This document shows positions 13,167 through 20,755 of a stretch of 24,918 nt of DNA, in pieces. Position 1 is the first letter of the stretch; each line of letters opens with the position of its first letter. This stretch comes from a bacterium (GTDB taxonomy: Bacteria; Patescibacteriota; Patescibacteriia; Patescibacteriales; Patescibacteriaceae): the NCBI GenBank assembly GCA_021818075.1, contig JAKAFD010000005.1:1-24918 (forward strand). The letters are read 5' to 3'. Under the pieces are notes generated by a model that was not told the DNA's origin, ran no database searches, and saw only the letters and a list, made by a program, of their open reading frames with translations. The position numbers and the translations under genes were made by a program.

Positions 13167-15245
13167 TTAACTTAGTAATTTTAAAAACTCTGCTTCGTCC
13201 AAAATCTTAACGCCCAGCTGCCGCGCCTTATCCAGTTTACTGCCCGGATTGGCGCCAACCACCAAATAATCGGTTTCCTTGCTGACGCTTTCGGCAGCGC
13301 TACCACCCAAAGCGCGGATTTTATCTTTGGCTGCCTCGCGTTCCAGACTGGCCAAAGTGCCGGTCAAAACTAACTTTTTGTCAGTTAATTTACCCCGGCC
13401 GCCACTGGGCGGTAATACGGTAATTTTAACAGAGTCCAATTTTTTTAGCAATTTAAGATTTTTTGCGTTGGCAAACCAGTCAAAAATACTTCGCGCCACA
13501 ATGGGCCCGATATCCGGCATATCCGTTAAATCATTTAAGGTTAATTTTTGAGACCGAGCGATAAAATCTTTTAAGCTATCGGCTTTTAACCTGGGGCTTT
13601 TAGCTATAGTGGCCGCCGTTTCCTCGCCAACATGGCGGATGCCGAGAGCATAAATAAATTTAGCCAAAGGCAAATTCTTTTTGGCCGCCAAGGCCTTAAT
13701 TAAATTGTCAGCCGCTTTCTCGGCAAAACCCGGTAAACCGATTAAATCATCTTTGGTTAATAAATAAAAATCAGCCACATCTCTAACCAACCCCTCTTTA
13801 ACCAAAAGTTCCACGATTTTCGGACCCAAACCGTCAATATCAATGGCGCCCTTACTGGTCCAGTGGCTTAAATTTCTTAACTGCACGGCATAGCAATTTT
13901 TATTCAAACAACGGAAAGCCACCTCGCCTTTAACTTGCTGGACCGCGCCACCGCAAATCGGGCAAGTCTTGGGCGCCGTAATAGTTTTTTCTTTGCCGGT
14001 GCGCAGTTTGGGCAGATTACTGACAATTTTAGGAATAACATCGCCCGCTCGTTCCACAATGACCGTATCGCCGATTTTTAGTTTTAGGCGATTAATTTCG
14101 TCAAAGTTATGCAAAGTGGAATGACTGACCGTCACCCCGGCCAAACGCACCGGCTGCAAAACGGCAATCGGCGTCAAGGTGCCGGTACGGCCGACTTGCC
14201 AAATCACCTCTTTCAAGATGGTGGTGGCTTGTTGGCCGGCAAATTTATAGGCCATCATATAGCGCGGACCCTTGCCGACAATACCCAGCTTATCCCAAAG
14301 CGACAAATCATTAACGACCACTACCACCCCGTCGCACTCAAAACCGATAGTCTCGCGCGAGGCGGCCATTTGTTCGTGAAATTTAAACACCGCCGGCAAG
14401 TCAGCGCAAAATTTATTCTGTTTTAAAATCTTAAAGCCCAAGAGTTTGGCCACCTCGTGCTCTTGTTCGTGGCGCGCCAGACCAAAATCAGTGGCAATAT
14501 CATAGCAATAAAAATCCAGCCGGCGCTCGGCCGTGATTTTCGGATCTAACTGGCGAATAGAACCGGCGGCGGCGTTGCGGGGGTTAGCCAACAAGGCCTT
14601 ACCCTCTTTTTGATATTTTTTATTTAAAGCGGCAAACACTTTGGCGGTCATAATCGCCTCGCCCCGAATTTCCACCTCGCCCCCGGCGGCCGCTTTGATT
14701 ATTTTATCTTTGATTTTTTTATCCAAACCTAAGCCCGCCAGTTCTTTATCGGTCGGCACCCGCAAACGCAAAGGAATGGAAGCAATAGTTTTTAAATTAG
14801 CTGTTACATCCTCGCCCACCTGGCCGTCGCCGCGCGTGGCGCCTTTAACAAACACGCCCCGCTCATAGCGCAGACTCATAGCCAAACCGTCTAATTTTAA
14901 TTCGGCATAATAATTCAGTTTGGATTTTGAGTCCAAAATTTTTACCAGCCGCGCTTCCCACTCGTTCATCTCCTCCGGGCTAAAGGCGTCAAACATACTC
15001 ATCATCGGCGAGCTATGGCGCACTTTGACGAATTTGTCCAAGGCCTTGCCGCCGACGCGCTGGGTCGGCGAATCGGGCGTGATTAAATCAGGAAACTGGT
15101 CTTCCAATTTAACCAGCTCGTTTTTCAGGCTGTCCAAAGCGGCATCGGAAATATCCGGCTTGTCCAAAACATGATAAAGATAGTTGTGGTGCTCAATTTC
15201 CTGCCTTAATTTGGCTATTCTTATTTTGGCTTGATTCTTATCCAT
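13167..15245 (-). CDS. ligA: NAD-dependent DNA ligase
   Basis: A 692-residue LigA, full length. Domain order from the chosen start: Ia domain with HHNYLYHVLDKPDISDAALD, nucleotidyltransferase domain with the adenylated lysine in AELKLDGLA (Lys117), OB fold with VGRTGTLTPIA, a four-Cys zinc finger (CPIC...CLNKNC), helix-hairpin-helix repeats, and a C-terminal BRCT domain (KLVLTGTL...ETDYLVVG). It seals nicks during replication and repair using NAD+. I chose the ATG at 15245 over an in-frame TTG at 15266 because the family's N-terminus begins there and the upstream part falls into a hairpin. No Shine-Dalgarno is visible. gatC follows by 4 nt and a receiver gene after that, forming one unit ending at the terminator near 12404. 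Confidence 0.97.
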   Translation of the reverse strand: MDKNQAKIRIAKLRQEIEHHNYLYHVLDKPDISDAALDSLKNELVKLEDQFPDLITPDSPTQRVGGKALDKFVKVRHSSPMMSMFDAFSPEEMNEWEARLVKILDSKSKLNYYAELKLDGLAMSLRYERGVFVKGATRGDGQVGEDVTANLKTIASIPLRLRVPTDKELAGLGLDKKIKDKIIKAAAGGEVEIRGEAIMTAKVFAALNKKYQKEGKALLANPRNAAAGSIRQLDPKITAERRLDFYCYDIATDFGLARHEQEHEVAKLLGFKILKQNKFCADLPAVFKFHEQMAASRETIGFECDGVVVVVNDLSLWDKLGIVGKGPRYMMAYKFAGQQATTILKEVIWQVGRTGTLTPIAVLQPVRLAGVTVSHSTLHNFDEINRLKLKIGDTVIVERAGDVIPKIVSNLPKLRTGKEKTITAPKTCPICGGAVQQVKGEVAFRCLNKNCYAVQLRNLSHWTSKGAIDIDGLGPKIVELLVKEGLVRDVADFYLLTKDDLIGLPGFAEKAADNLIKALAAKKNLPLAKFIYALGIRHVGEETAATIAKSPRLKADSLKDFIARSQKLTLNDLTDMPDIGPIVARSIFDWFANAKNLKLLKKLDSVKITVLPPSGGRGKLTDKKLVLTGTLASLEREAAKDKIRALGGSAAESVSKETDYLVVGANPGSKLDKARQLGVKILDEAEFLKLLS

Positions 15246-15253
15246 ATATAACA

Positions 15254-15280
15254 AAAAGTAGCACAAAAGGCGCTACTTTT
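15254..15280 (-). terminator. Hairpin just upstream of ligA
   Basis: Perfect 9-bp stem AAAAGTAGC/GCTACTTTT with a 9-nt loop, ending on the minus strand in TTTTTG 8 nt before the ligA ATG. It could end transcripts from the pilin/S23 side, or act as an attenuator of ligA. If it terminates strongly, ligA has no visible promoter between it and the start. Confidence 0.55.
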
Positions 15281-15739
15281 CAATTTCCAGTTCCCAGTTT
15301 CCAGTTTCCAAACAAATCTCAGTTTCCATTTTTCAAACCCCTTTTTGACGACGAAATAGCATTAAACATCAAAGTGTATTCATGAGCCTCTTGCCATAAT
15401 TGTCTTAATTTTTCTTTTTGGTCACTCTCAACCTTAGCTAATAATTCAATCCAATACTTTGTCTCCTCTGATTCTTTGCGGCAGATGTATATTTTATTAA
15501 AAAAATCTTTTTTAGAAGAAGCGTTATTTGCCTCTCGGTAGTTGGCGCCGATACTTGTAGCCGAACGCAACAATTGATTAATTATATTACTGTTAATTTG
15601 CCTGACCTGAATGCTATTAACCAAATCTATGATATTTTTGCTGAACTTCATCGTTCTACCTTCCAATTCATAATTCATAGTAGTTTGGAAACTTAGCCAT
15701 TGGAAACTGTTTGGAAATTGAGAACTGAAAACTGGAAAC
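15281..15739. mobile_element. S23/IVS-type element with inverted low-complexity flanks
   Basis: The four-helix-bundle gene at 15319-15651 is flanked by repeats of the word TTTCC(A)AGT. On the plus strand, 15283-15313 reads caatttccagttccc-type copies ending GTTTCCAAAC. On the minus strand, 15738 to about 15685 reads GTTTCCAGTTTTCAGTTC then AATTTCCAAAC and GTTTCCAATGG. The flanks are therefore inverted to each other. The right border falls exactly at the stop codon (15740) of the pseudopilin gene and the left border at the hairpin before ligA, as expected for an insertion between two genes. Genes of this family were first found in intervening sequences of 23S rRNA. Confidence 0.55.
15319..15651 (-). 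CDS. Four-helix-bundle protein (S23/IVS family)
   Basis: A 110-residue helical protein of the S23 family (TIGR02436 type). The diagnostic part is LLRSATSIGANYREANNAS followed by KKDFFNKIYICRKESEETKYWIELL, matching the family pattern of a polar turn before the third helix and an arginine/serine-glutamate stretch in it. Members form pentameric barrels that bind nucleic acid; relatives assist diversity-generating retroelements, but no reverse transcriptase is here. I chose the ATG at 15651 because it follows GGAAGG at 8-9 nt and begins at the first helix. The open frame extends further upstream into the pseudopilin gene at 15740, but that part is low-complexity repeat sequence. Role unknown; probably cargo of the flanking repeat element. 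Confidence 0.85.
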   Translation of the reverse strand: MKFSKNIIDLVNSIQVRQINSNIINQLLRSATSIGANYREANNASSKKDFFNKIYICRKESEETKYWIELLAKVESDQKEKLRQLWQEAHEYTLMFNAISSSKRGLKNGN

Positions 15740-16285
15740 TTATTTACAGATACCGCCGCAACCGTCATCCAGGCCGGTTGAGCCGCTGGGGCAATTCGGC
15801 AAGCAGAATTTAACATACAACTCGCGGCTGGTATTGCCGTAACTGCCGCGCGAGTTGAGTTCAATAATGCGGCCGGTAATCTGGGCGTGGACCCAATAAG
15901 TCGGATTGGCCGCTTCCAAGTTTAAGTGATAAGTGTGTTTATTGCCGTCGCAACTGACAATACTGGGGTCAACTTTTACCGGCGTATTAACCGTATTAAT
16001 TATATCGCAATTGTCATTAGCGGTGTTGCAAAACTGTAAATAACCAGCATTGGCCACACAGCTGCCAAATAAAGCGCCATCTTTATCCAGCTTAAAAGCC
16101 ATCAGCGCCCGTTCAATGCCCGATTCCGCCGCGTAATAGGCCCGAGCGGAGGCGCCTTGAGCGCGCCGCGCCGCCATACCGCCCATAATAATATCCAAAC
16201 CGATTAAGGAAATGGACAAAATGCCAAACATCAAAAAAATGGTGGTTAAAATGGCAGAACCGGTTGGCTGGCGTGATAACATCAT
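15740..16285 (-). CDS. PilX-like minor pseudopilin
   Basis: A 181-residue inner-membrane/pilus protein. The hydrophobic N-terminal segment (about residues 9-35, AILTTIFLMFGILSISLIGLDIIMGG) is followed by ARAYYAAESGIERAL (about 47-61), the hallmark of PilX/PilX-like minor pilins. Cysteines are abundant in the C-terminal half and the tail reads CLPNCPSG...DDGCGGICK, a motif shared with the pilin at 23980-24525. PilX-type proteins prime pilus assembly and influence retraction. It is the last of four minor pseudopilins transcribed in a row; its start is 3 nt past the preceding stop. An S23 element lies immediately after its stop codon. Confidence 0.8.
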   Translation of the reverse strand: MMLSRQPTGSAILTTIFLMFGILSISLIGLDIIMGGMAARRAQGASARAYYAAESGIERALMAFKLDKDGALFGSCVANAGYLQFCNTANDNCDIINTVNTPVKVDPSIVSCDGNKHTYHLNLEAANPTYWVHAQITGRIIELNSRGSYGNTSRELYVKFCLPNCPSGSTGLDDGCGGICK

Positions 16286-16288
16286 AAT

Positions 16289-17020
16289 TTAAAATTGTTC
16301 AATATTGCGACCGGCGATTTCTTCAAACAGCTGAACTTGGGAAGGATTCCAAATACTGCTGACCATGCTGATATAAAACCGGACTAAGGGCGGCATCAGC
16401 GCCGCGGCCGGATTGGCCGGCGGCCCAAGGCGCAAATCAAATTTATTGCGGACCGTAAAATCAAGACCATTGACGCTGATATCCATGGGCAGCACCCAGG
16501 CCGTCTTGGTGTCGCCGGGCGCAATGCCGTCAATCGGTTTGGACGCGGGATTATTTGGATCGCGGGGGTTATGGCGCGCCACTTTCAAGCTATCCGGCCG
16601 AGTGGTGTCGCCGGGCGCAAAAAAATAACGAACGCACAAACCCTGAAAATTCTGAAAACGCAGTTCTTCATTTTTACCGTCAGCCGGAGTGTTTAAATCT
16701 AAGGCTAAATAAGTGCTGTTAGGCGCCACGGCGCCGGCAGGCGTCAAGGCATTAAAATAAGGCGCGCAATCTTCGTTGGCTTGGTGATAATTAATTTTAG
16801 CCAACCTGATTTCTTTGGTCATTAAAGAAAATAAAAATTCGGCGTGGTCTTGAATGGATTGCTTTTGCACGGTTTCGCGGTTGAATTTAAGCACGCCCAA
16901 AAAAGCGTCAAAGGCAATCACGATGACCACGCTGAAGATGGCGATGGCGATAGTCAGCTCAATCAGAGTGACGCCGCGCCGGTCGCGCCTGATGGTTTTA
17001 AAGCTTCCAGTTGAAATCAT
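16289..17020 (-). CDS. PilW/GspJ-like minor pseudopilin
   Basis: A 243-residue prepilin. The prepilin peptidase site is DRRG^VTLIELTIAIAIFS (Gly16, then Val, Glu21 at position +5), with a hydrophobic helix at about 17-45. The rest is a soluble domain with few cysteines. Size and gene order (after the PilV-like gene and before the PilX-like gene) point to the PilW/GspJ role in the minor pilin tip complex. It overlaps the upstream gene by 23 nt, so the two are translationally coupled. The basic leader MISTGSFKTIRRDRRG is long but within range for type IVa-like leaders. Confidence 0.8.
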   Translation of the reverse strand: MISTGSFKTIRRDRRGVTLIELTIAIAIFSVVIVIAFDAFLGVLKFNRETVQKQSIQDHAEFLFSLMTKEIRLAKINYHQANEDCAPYFNALTPAGAVAPNSTYLALDLNTPADGKNEELRFQNFQGLCVRYFFAPGDTTRPDSLKVARHNPRDPNNPASKPIDGIAPGDTKTAWVLPMDISVNGLDFTVRNKFDLRLGPPANPAAALMPPLVRFYISMVSSIWNPSQVQLFEEIAGRNIEQF

Positions 17021-17675
17021 ATAAATATGAACCTAAAGTCAGATATCTTTCCGAACCGCGGTCGCGCCAATAAACCGTGCTGCGGACATAAAGATAGTCG
17101 TCCGCCGGGTCGCCGGTGCCATTAGTATGATAAGTTACCTCAATCAACCGGCCGAAAATCGTTTTATGGTAACGAGCGCCGTCGCTGATATTGTCAATAA
17201 TTTGCGTGGTGTAAAAATTATGATTATCGGCATCGGTATAAATTACGGCGCAATCGCTTTTGACATACTGGCTTAAGTTGCCCGAACCGTCCAAATTGCA
17301 AGCGGCGATTTTGTCACCCGTCTGGTCGTTAAACAACTGCTTAATTTTAAACCGGCCTTCAATCACCGGCAGCGGCGTGGCCGGATCATCAGCGGTCGCC
17401 TGATAATCTATGGCCATAATCGTATTAAAACCATCACTATTAGCTTCTGCTAAATTTTGATAAAAAGGCTGGTTAGTCAGCCAATTTTGATCGCGGACAA
17501 AACGAGTTAATTCCAAACCATCTTGCGCCACCATGGAAGCCACTAAATAATTTTGATTGGAATAATAAATCATAATTGCTCGCCGCACCAAATACAGCAC
17601 GCTCATAAAAGCCAGGGAAATAATCCCCGTGACCACGATAATCTCAATTAAAGTAAAACCTGAGCGGCGTTGCAT
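16998..17675 (-). CDS. PilV/GspI-like minor pseudopilin
   Basis: A 225-residue prepilin with a short leader MQRRSG^FTLIEIIVVTGIIS (Gly6, Glu at +5). After the helix, ASMVAQDGLELTRFVRDQNWL resembles PilV/GspI pseudopilins, where the A-x-x-x-A-Q-x-G-L-E motif is common. The soluble part contains two cysteines. It would form part of the pilus tip or initiation complex. It starts 3 nt past the FimT-like gene and overlaps the next gene by 23 nt. Confidence 0.82.
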   Translation of the reverse strand: MQRRSGFTLIEIIVVTGIISLAFMSVLYLVRRAIMIYYSNQNYLVASMVAQDGLELTRFVRDQNWLTNQPFYQNLAEANSDGFNTIMAIDYQATADDPATPLPVIEGRFKIKQLFNDQTGDKIAACNLDGSGNLSQYVKSDCAVIYTDADNHNFYTTQIIDNISDGARYHKTIFGRLIEVTYHTNGTGDPADDYLYVRSTVYWRDRGSERYLTLGSYLYDFNWKL

Positions 17676-17678
17676 AAA

Positions 17679-18353
17679 TTAACGGACATCAATCAAGCCA
17701 AAAAAATTGACATTGATGTCCTTAACGGAATTATTAAGTTCGTCGGTTAACACCAGCCGAATGCTGTCCCAAGGCTCGTTCCAGGCAATATTATCTTCAG
17801 CAGCGCTGCCGCAGTTGCCGGAACCGCCCTGACAAAATCTGACTTTGGGATTGGGCGGGACAAAAGTGACGGCGACCGTCTCGTTGCCCGCCAGTAACCG
17901 ATAAGCCTCGCAAGAATCGCCGCTTAAGCAGTCATTGGAACTTTGGCACTGATTGCCGCCGGTCAGGCAATATTTATTGCCGTCGCTGTAATAAATATTG
18001 GCGATTTTAACTTGTTGCGGCAACAGAATGTCTTTATACCTTTCTGTCGCCGGGTCATAAGCGCCGTCCTTATTTTTATCAACAAACATCACTAATTTAT
18101 GGCCATCGGTTTTATCAAGCTGCAAACCCCAAATATTATAATTTTGGTTATTCTCAAACTCTTTGGCGGAAGCGGCGTAGCTCTCGGCCAGACGCATGGT
18201 GCTGGCGACCTGCTGGGCTGCCATAATTAATTCGGTTCGCTTATTAGCCCGCCGGTAGGAAATGGAAGTAAGAGTCAGCAGCAAAACCACCACGGAAATG
18301 GTGACGGCCAATTCCAGCATGGTAAAACCCGGTTGTCGCCTCCTTAAAAACAT
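17679..18353 (-). CDS. FimT/GspH-like minor pseudopilin
   Basis: A 224-residue prepilin with leader MFLRRRQPG^FTMLELAVTISVVVLLL (Gly9, Glu at +5). The next helix, RRANKRTELIMAAQQVASTMRLAESYA, fits FimT/GspH. The globular part contains the word CQSSNDCLSGDSCEAYR, similar to Cys-rich words in the GW protein upstream. I chose ATG 18353 because the leader must stand directly before the cleavage site; a longer frame from 18404 overlaps the upstream gene's end. The start lies 8 nt past that gene's stop. AAGGAGG inside the first codons is codons for Arg, not a ribosome site. Confidence 0.82.
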   Translation of the reverse strand: MFLRRRQPGFTMLELAVTISVVVLLLTLTSISYRRANKRTELIMAAQQVASTMRLAESYAASAKEFENNQNYNIWGLQLDKTDGHKLVMFVDKNKDGAYDPATERYKDILLPQQVKIANIYYSDGNKYCLTGGNQCQSSNDCLSGDSCEAYRLLAGNETVAVTFVPPNPKVRFCQGGSGNCGSAAEDNIAWNEPWDSIRLVLTDELNNSVKDINVNFFGLIDVR

Positions 18354-18361
18354 GTGATTAG

Positions 18362-20155
18362 TTATTGCGGTCGGCGCTCCTCGTAAGAAGAAGCCACCGG
18401 ACAAACGCGGAAAGTATTAGAATAAGACCAACTGCTCTTATAGATATCACAGGTGCCGCCGCCCGGCACGCAATCATTAGCCGGACAGTCTTTGCCGTCA
18501 TTATTACCGCCCAAACAGGTGCCTTTATTGCCGATGGCCCGCAGGCGATAAATAGAAAAATCCTGACTCTTATAGCGGCCGGTAGCCTGAGTTAATTTTT
18601 CGCGGCAGGACTGGGTGGCTTGGCCGTTATAAGCCGGGTCGTTGCAATCCGGCGCGGCGGTTTGCCAATTACAGTTGGTGATGTCTTGGCGCACATCCAA
18701 AAGACAATACTGAATCTGATAAGACACCAAACTGACGCCCTGATTAACGGCGGCGCTGACAATGGCGGCGCGGCTCCAGTTCAAATCAACGAACGAGGCC
18801 GGCGGATTATTATCAGTGTCGCAAATCGGCACAGCTTTAAAATTGCGCACATCTTCAATCGGACTGGTTCTCAAACTAGTGGCCGCCCCTGACCGCGAAC
18901 AGGCAAAAATATTGCAAGCCCGCACCACATATTCGTAATTAACAAACAGTTGTAAATTCTTATCATTATAATCACTGGCGGTAACCGGCAAATGAGCCGG
19001 GTTATTATTAACCTGCTGATAATCTTGAAGTTGGCAGGCGGCCTGGGCGCAATCGGCATTAGTATTACAAGATTCGCCGGTCTGGCTGCCCTTGAACACG
19101 CACTTATGCGCCAGCACATCACAGAGCGGCTGCGGACAAAAAGCGTCGCGCTCGGCCTGGGTGGCGCCGCTGCAGTGGTCGCCGGTCGGCTGATTTAAAT
19201 GGCGGCACTCGCCGTTTTTACGCCAGACCTCAAACCAGCTGGTGCCGTAAATATTATTAAGCCAGCTGACTTTTATTTCATAGCTGTCATTGCCGTCCTG
19301 GCGCTGCAAACTAACGCCGCCCATATTATCAGGCCGGGCGCTGACTTTGTAATTACTGGCAGCACAAGCACTGTTATTAATACAGTTAAAGCTAAACCAG
19401 CCCAAACCGTTGCTGTTACTGGCGCCATTAAAGGCCCAGCCGCTCAAATCACCCCAGGTCGTGCCCGGCTTGCCGGAAGGCAAGAGCGAACCTTGGCCGT
19501 CGGCTTCTCTGGCCTCTTCGCCAATAGCTAACAAGTCGTTGCCGTCCAATTTAATCCAGCCGGCATCGGTACCGGTGTCAGCGGAAGCCAGCGACAAGAC
19601 GCGAGCCCAGCCGTAAAACTTGCGGTCATTTTTATAGCAAGCCTGAACGCCATTGGGACAGCTGCTGGCGGCCGGCGGAGTGTTATAATCCAAATAACAA
19701 CTAAAACCCGCATCGCAATTACTGCTATTTTCACAAGGCTTTTTGTAATCAGCCGTCGCGGCCGTCTGCCCGCAAAAACCGGCTGGTTTAAACGCCACCC
19801 AGCCAACATGCTCGCTCCAGGCATAACCATCTAAAGTGCCGGTACTTTCATCCACCGCCACCCAATATTTTTGGCAAGTGTAACCGGCAAGGCAAACACC
19901 GCCGGCGGCGCATTTACCGCCGTCATTACCGCCGGAGTCCACACAGCGGCCGCCGTCATTTTTATTGTTGACGCTCAACCAGCCAATGGTATCGGTCCAA
20001 ATCCAGCCTTTAAGCGGCACCCAGGTTTCGTCCGGCAAAGCTAAGGCCCACTTAGTCGTTTGTTTGGTAAAAATAAGCCATAAGACTAAAAAGCCTATAG
20101 TCAGGACTGATAGGCTTAGAGAAACTAGTAAAAGCTTTCTTTTAGGCTTAGGCAT
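18362..20155 (-). CDS. Secreted Cys-rich protein with GW-type repeats and FN3-like domains
   Basis: A 597-residue exported protein. The N-terminus has a basic stretch then a hydrophobic signal or anchor (about 8-30). Four copies of a Trp-rich repeat follow: KGWIWTDTIGWLSV (49-62), DGYAWSEHVGWVAF (109-122), YGWARV...DAGWIKL (181-203) and SGWAFNG...GLGWFSFNC (238-258). This pattern is common in CPR surface proteins. It is interspersed with Cys-rich words such as CVDSGGNDGGKC and CENSSNCDAGFSC. From about 270 there are two fibronectin III-like stretches (YEIKVSWLNN...WFEVWRKNG; VDLNWSRA...SYQIQYC). Over 30 cysteines imply disulfides outside the cell. It heads the minor pseudopilin cluster, so it may be a pilus-tip adhesin. 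Function is inferred. Confidence 0.7.
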   Translation of the reverse strand: MPKPKRKLLLVSLSLSVLTIGFLVLWLIFTKQTTKWALALPDETWVPLKGWIWTDTIGWLSVNNKNDGGRCVDSGGNDGGKCAAGGVCLAGYTCQKYWVAVDESTGTLDGYAWSEHVGWVAFKPAGFCGQTAATADYKKPCENSSNCDAGFSCYLDYNTPPAASSCPNGVQACYKNDRKFYGWARVLSLASADTGTDAGWIKLDGNDLLAIGEEAREADGQGSLLPSGKPGTTWGDLSGWAFNGASNSNGLGWFSFNCINNSACAASNYKVSARPDNMGGVSLQRQDGNDSYEIKVSWLNNIYGTSWFEVWRKNGECRHLNQPTGDHCSGATQAERDAFCPQPLCDVLAHKCVFKGSQTGESCNTNADCAQAACQLQDYQQVNNNPAHLPVTASDYNDKNLQLFVNYEYVVRACNIFACSRSGAATSLRTSPIEDVRNFKAVPICDTDNNPPASFVDLNWSRAAIVSAAVNQGVSLVSYQIQYCLLDVRQDITNCNWQTAAPDCNDPAYNGQATQSCREKLTQATGRYKSQDFSIYRLRAIGNKGTCLGGNNDGKDCPANDCVPGGGTCDIYKSSWSYSNTFRVCPVASSYEERRPQ

Positions 20156-20268
20156 CTGAATTTTTAATTTCTAATTTTGAATTTCGAATAAATTTTTAAG
20201 TCTGAAGTTTTTAATTAAAAATTCTTAAATTCAAAATTGACTCAAAATTCAAAATTCTAACTTCAAAA
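20156..20268. repeat. AT-rich inverted-repeat spacer in the pilus cluster
   Basis: Low-complexity spacer built from AATTTTGAATTT (20173-20184) and inverted copies AAATTCAAAATT (20227-20238 and 20245-20256). No gene. It separates the fibre unit from the GW/pseudopilin unit and could form a hairpin or contain a weak promoter; none is clear. Confidence 0.55.
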
Positions 20269-20541
20269 TTATTTTTTAGTGCCCGATAAGTCTTCCTGCA
20301 GTTTCTGCTGGCTTTGGGTTTTAAGCTGCTGGCTTAAAGTATTTAAAAAATTCTCAATGGCCACGATACGCTGATTGTTTTGAATGGTTAGATTTTGCAC
20401 CTGCGTAAGTTTGTCGGTAAAGTAAAAATTCAACAGCACTAGTAAAGCCACTAAGGCGCCAATTAAAATTAGAACTATGCCAATTAAAATCGGCTGTTTC
20501 ATTTCCCCTTTTAAAAAACTTCTGCCTTCTCTATTAAACAT
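20269..20541 (-). CDS. Small membrane protein with coiled-coil tail (paralogue of the next)
   Basis: A 90-residue protein. After a polar start, a membrane segment (about residues 18-42, ILIGIVLILIGALVALLVLLNFYF) is followed by a coiled coil (TQVQNLTIQNNQRIVAIENFLNTLSQQL). The heptad word RIVAIENFLN matches RLETIEKYLN in the 67-residue protein upstream, so the pair probably arose by duplication. Ends in a polar KK tail. It is the last gene of the fibre unit, 5 nt after its paralogue. An internal ATG at residue 14 is a possible alternative start. I do not recognise a family; a pilus-associated membrane accessory is possible. Confidence 0.65.
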   Translation of the reverse strand: MFNREGRSFLKGEMKQPILIGIVLILIGALVALLVLLNFYFTDKLTQVQNLTIQNNQRIVAIENFLNTLSQQLKTQSQQKLQEDLSGTKK

Positions 20542-20546
20542 ATGGT

Positions 20547-20750
20547 TTATTGATTAGTATTAGTTGCCGGTTGAGTAGTAAAAGAGTCATTTAGATATTT
20601 CTCAATCGTCTCCAGTCGTCCTCTGTCGGCGGCGATGGCCGTGTCGGTCTTTTTTATTTCTTGAGCCAATTGCCAATTTACCACCACGAAGAAACCGAGC
20701 AAAACACCGATAACAATTAAAATTAAACTAACAATAATTTGCTTGCGCAT
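20547..20750 (-). CDS. Small membrane protein with coiled-coil tail
   Basis: A 67-residue protein with a basic MRKQ start, one membrane segment (about 6-26, IVSLILIVIGVLLGFFVVVNW) and a short coiled coil ending in RLETIEKYLNDSF, then a polar Thr/Asn/Gln tail. It is paralogous to the following 90-residue protein and resembles the topology of the 114-residue protein at the head of the unit. It starts 5 nt past the fibre gene. No family recognised. Confidence 0.65.
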   Translation of the reverse strand: MRKQIIVSLILIVIGVLLGFFVVVNWQLAQEIKKTDTAIAADRGRLETIEKYLNDSFTTQPATNTNQ

Positions 20751-20755
20751 ATAGT

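Noticed and set aside
15246..15266. A longer ligA start at an in-frame TTG (15266).
   Set aside because: The added residues fall in the hairpin stem and are not part of the LigA fold; the ATG at 15245 gives the family-standard N-terminus.
15281..15739. Diversity-generating retroelement, because S23-like proteins can be its accessory.
   Set aside because: No reverse transcriptase and no template/variable repeat pair are present in the window.
15652..15864. N-terminal extension of the S23-type protein overlapping the pseudopilin gene.
   Set aside because: The extension translates repeat DNA and another gene in a shifted frame; the ATG at 15651 has a ribosome site and begins at the first helix.
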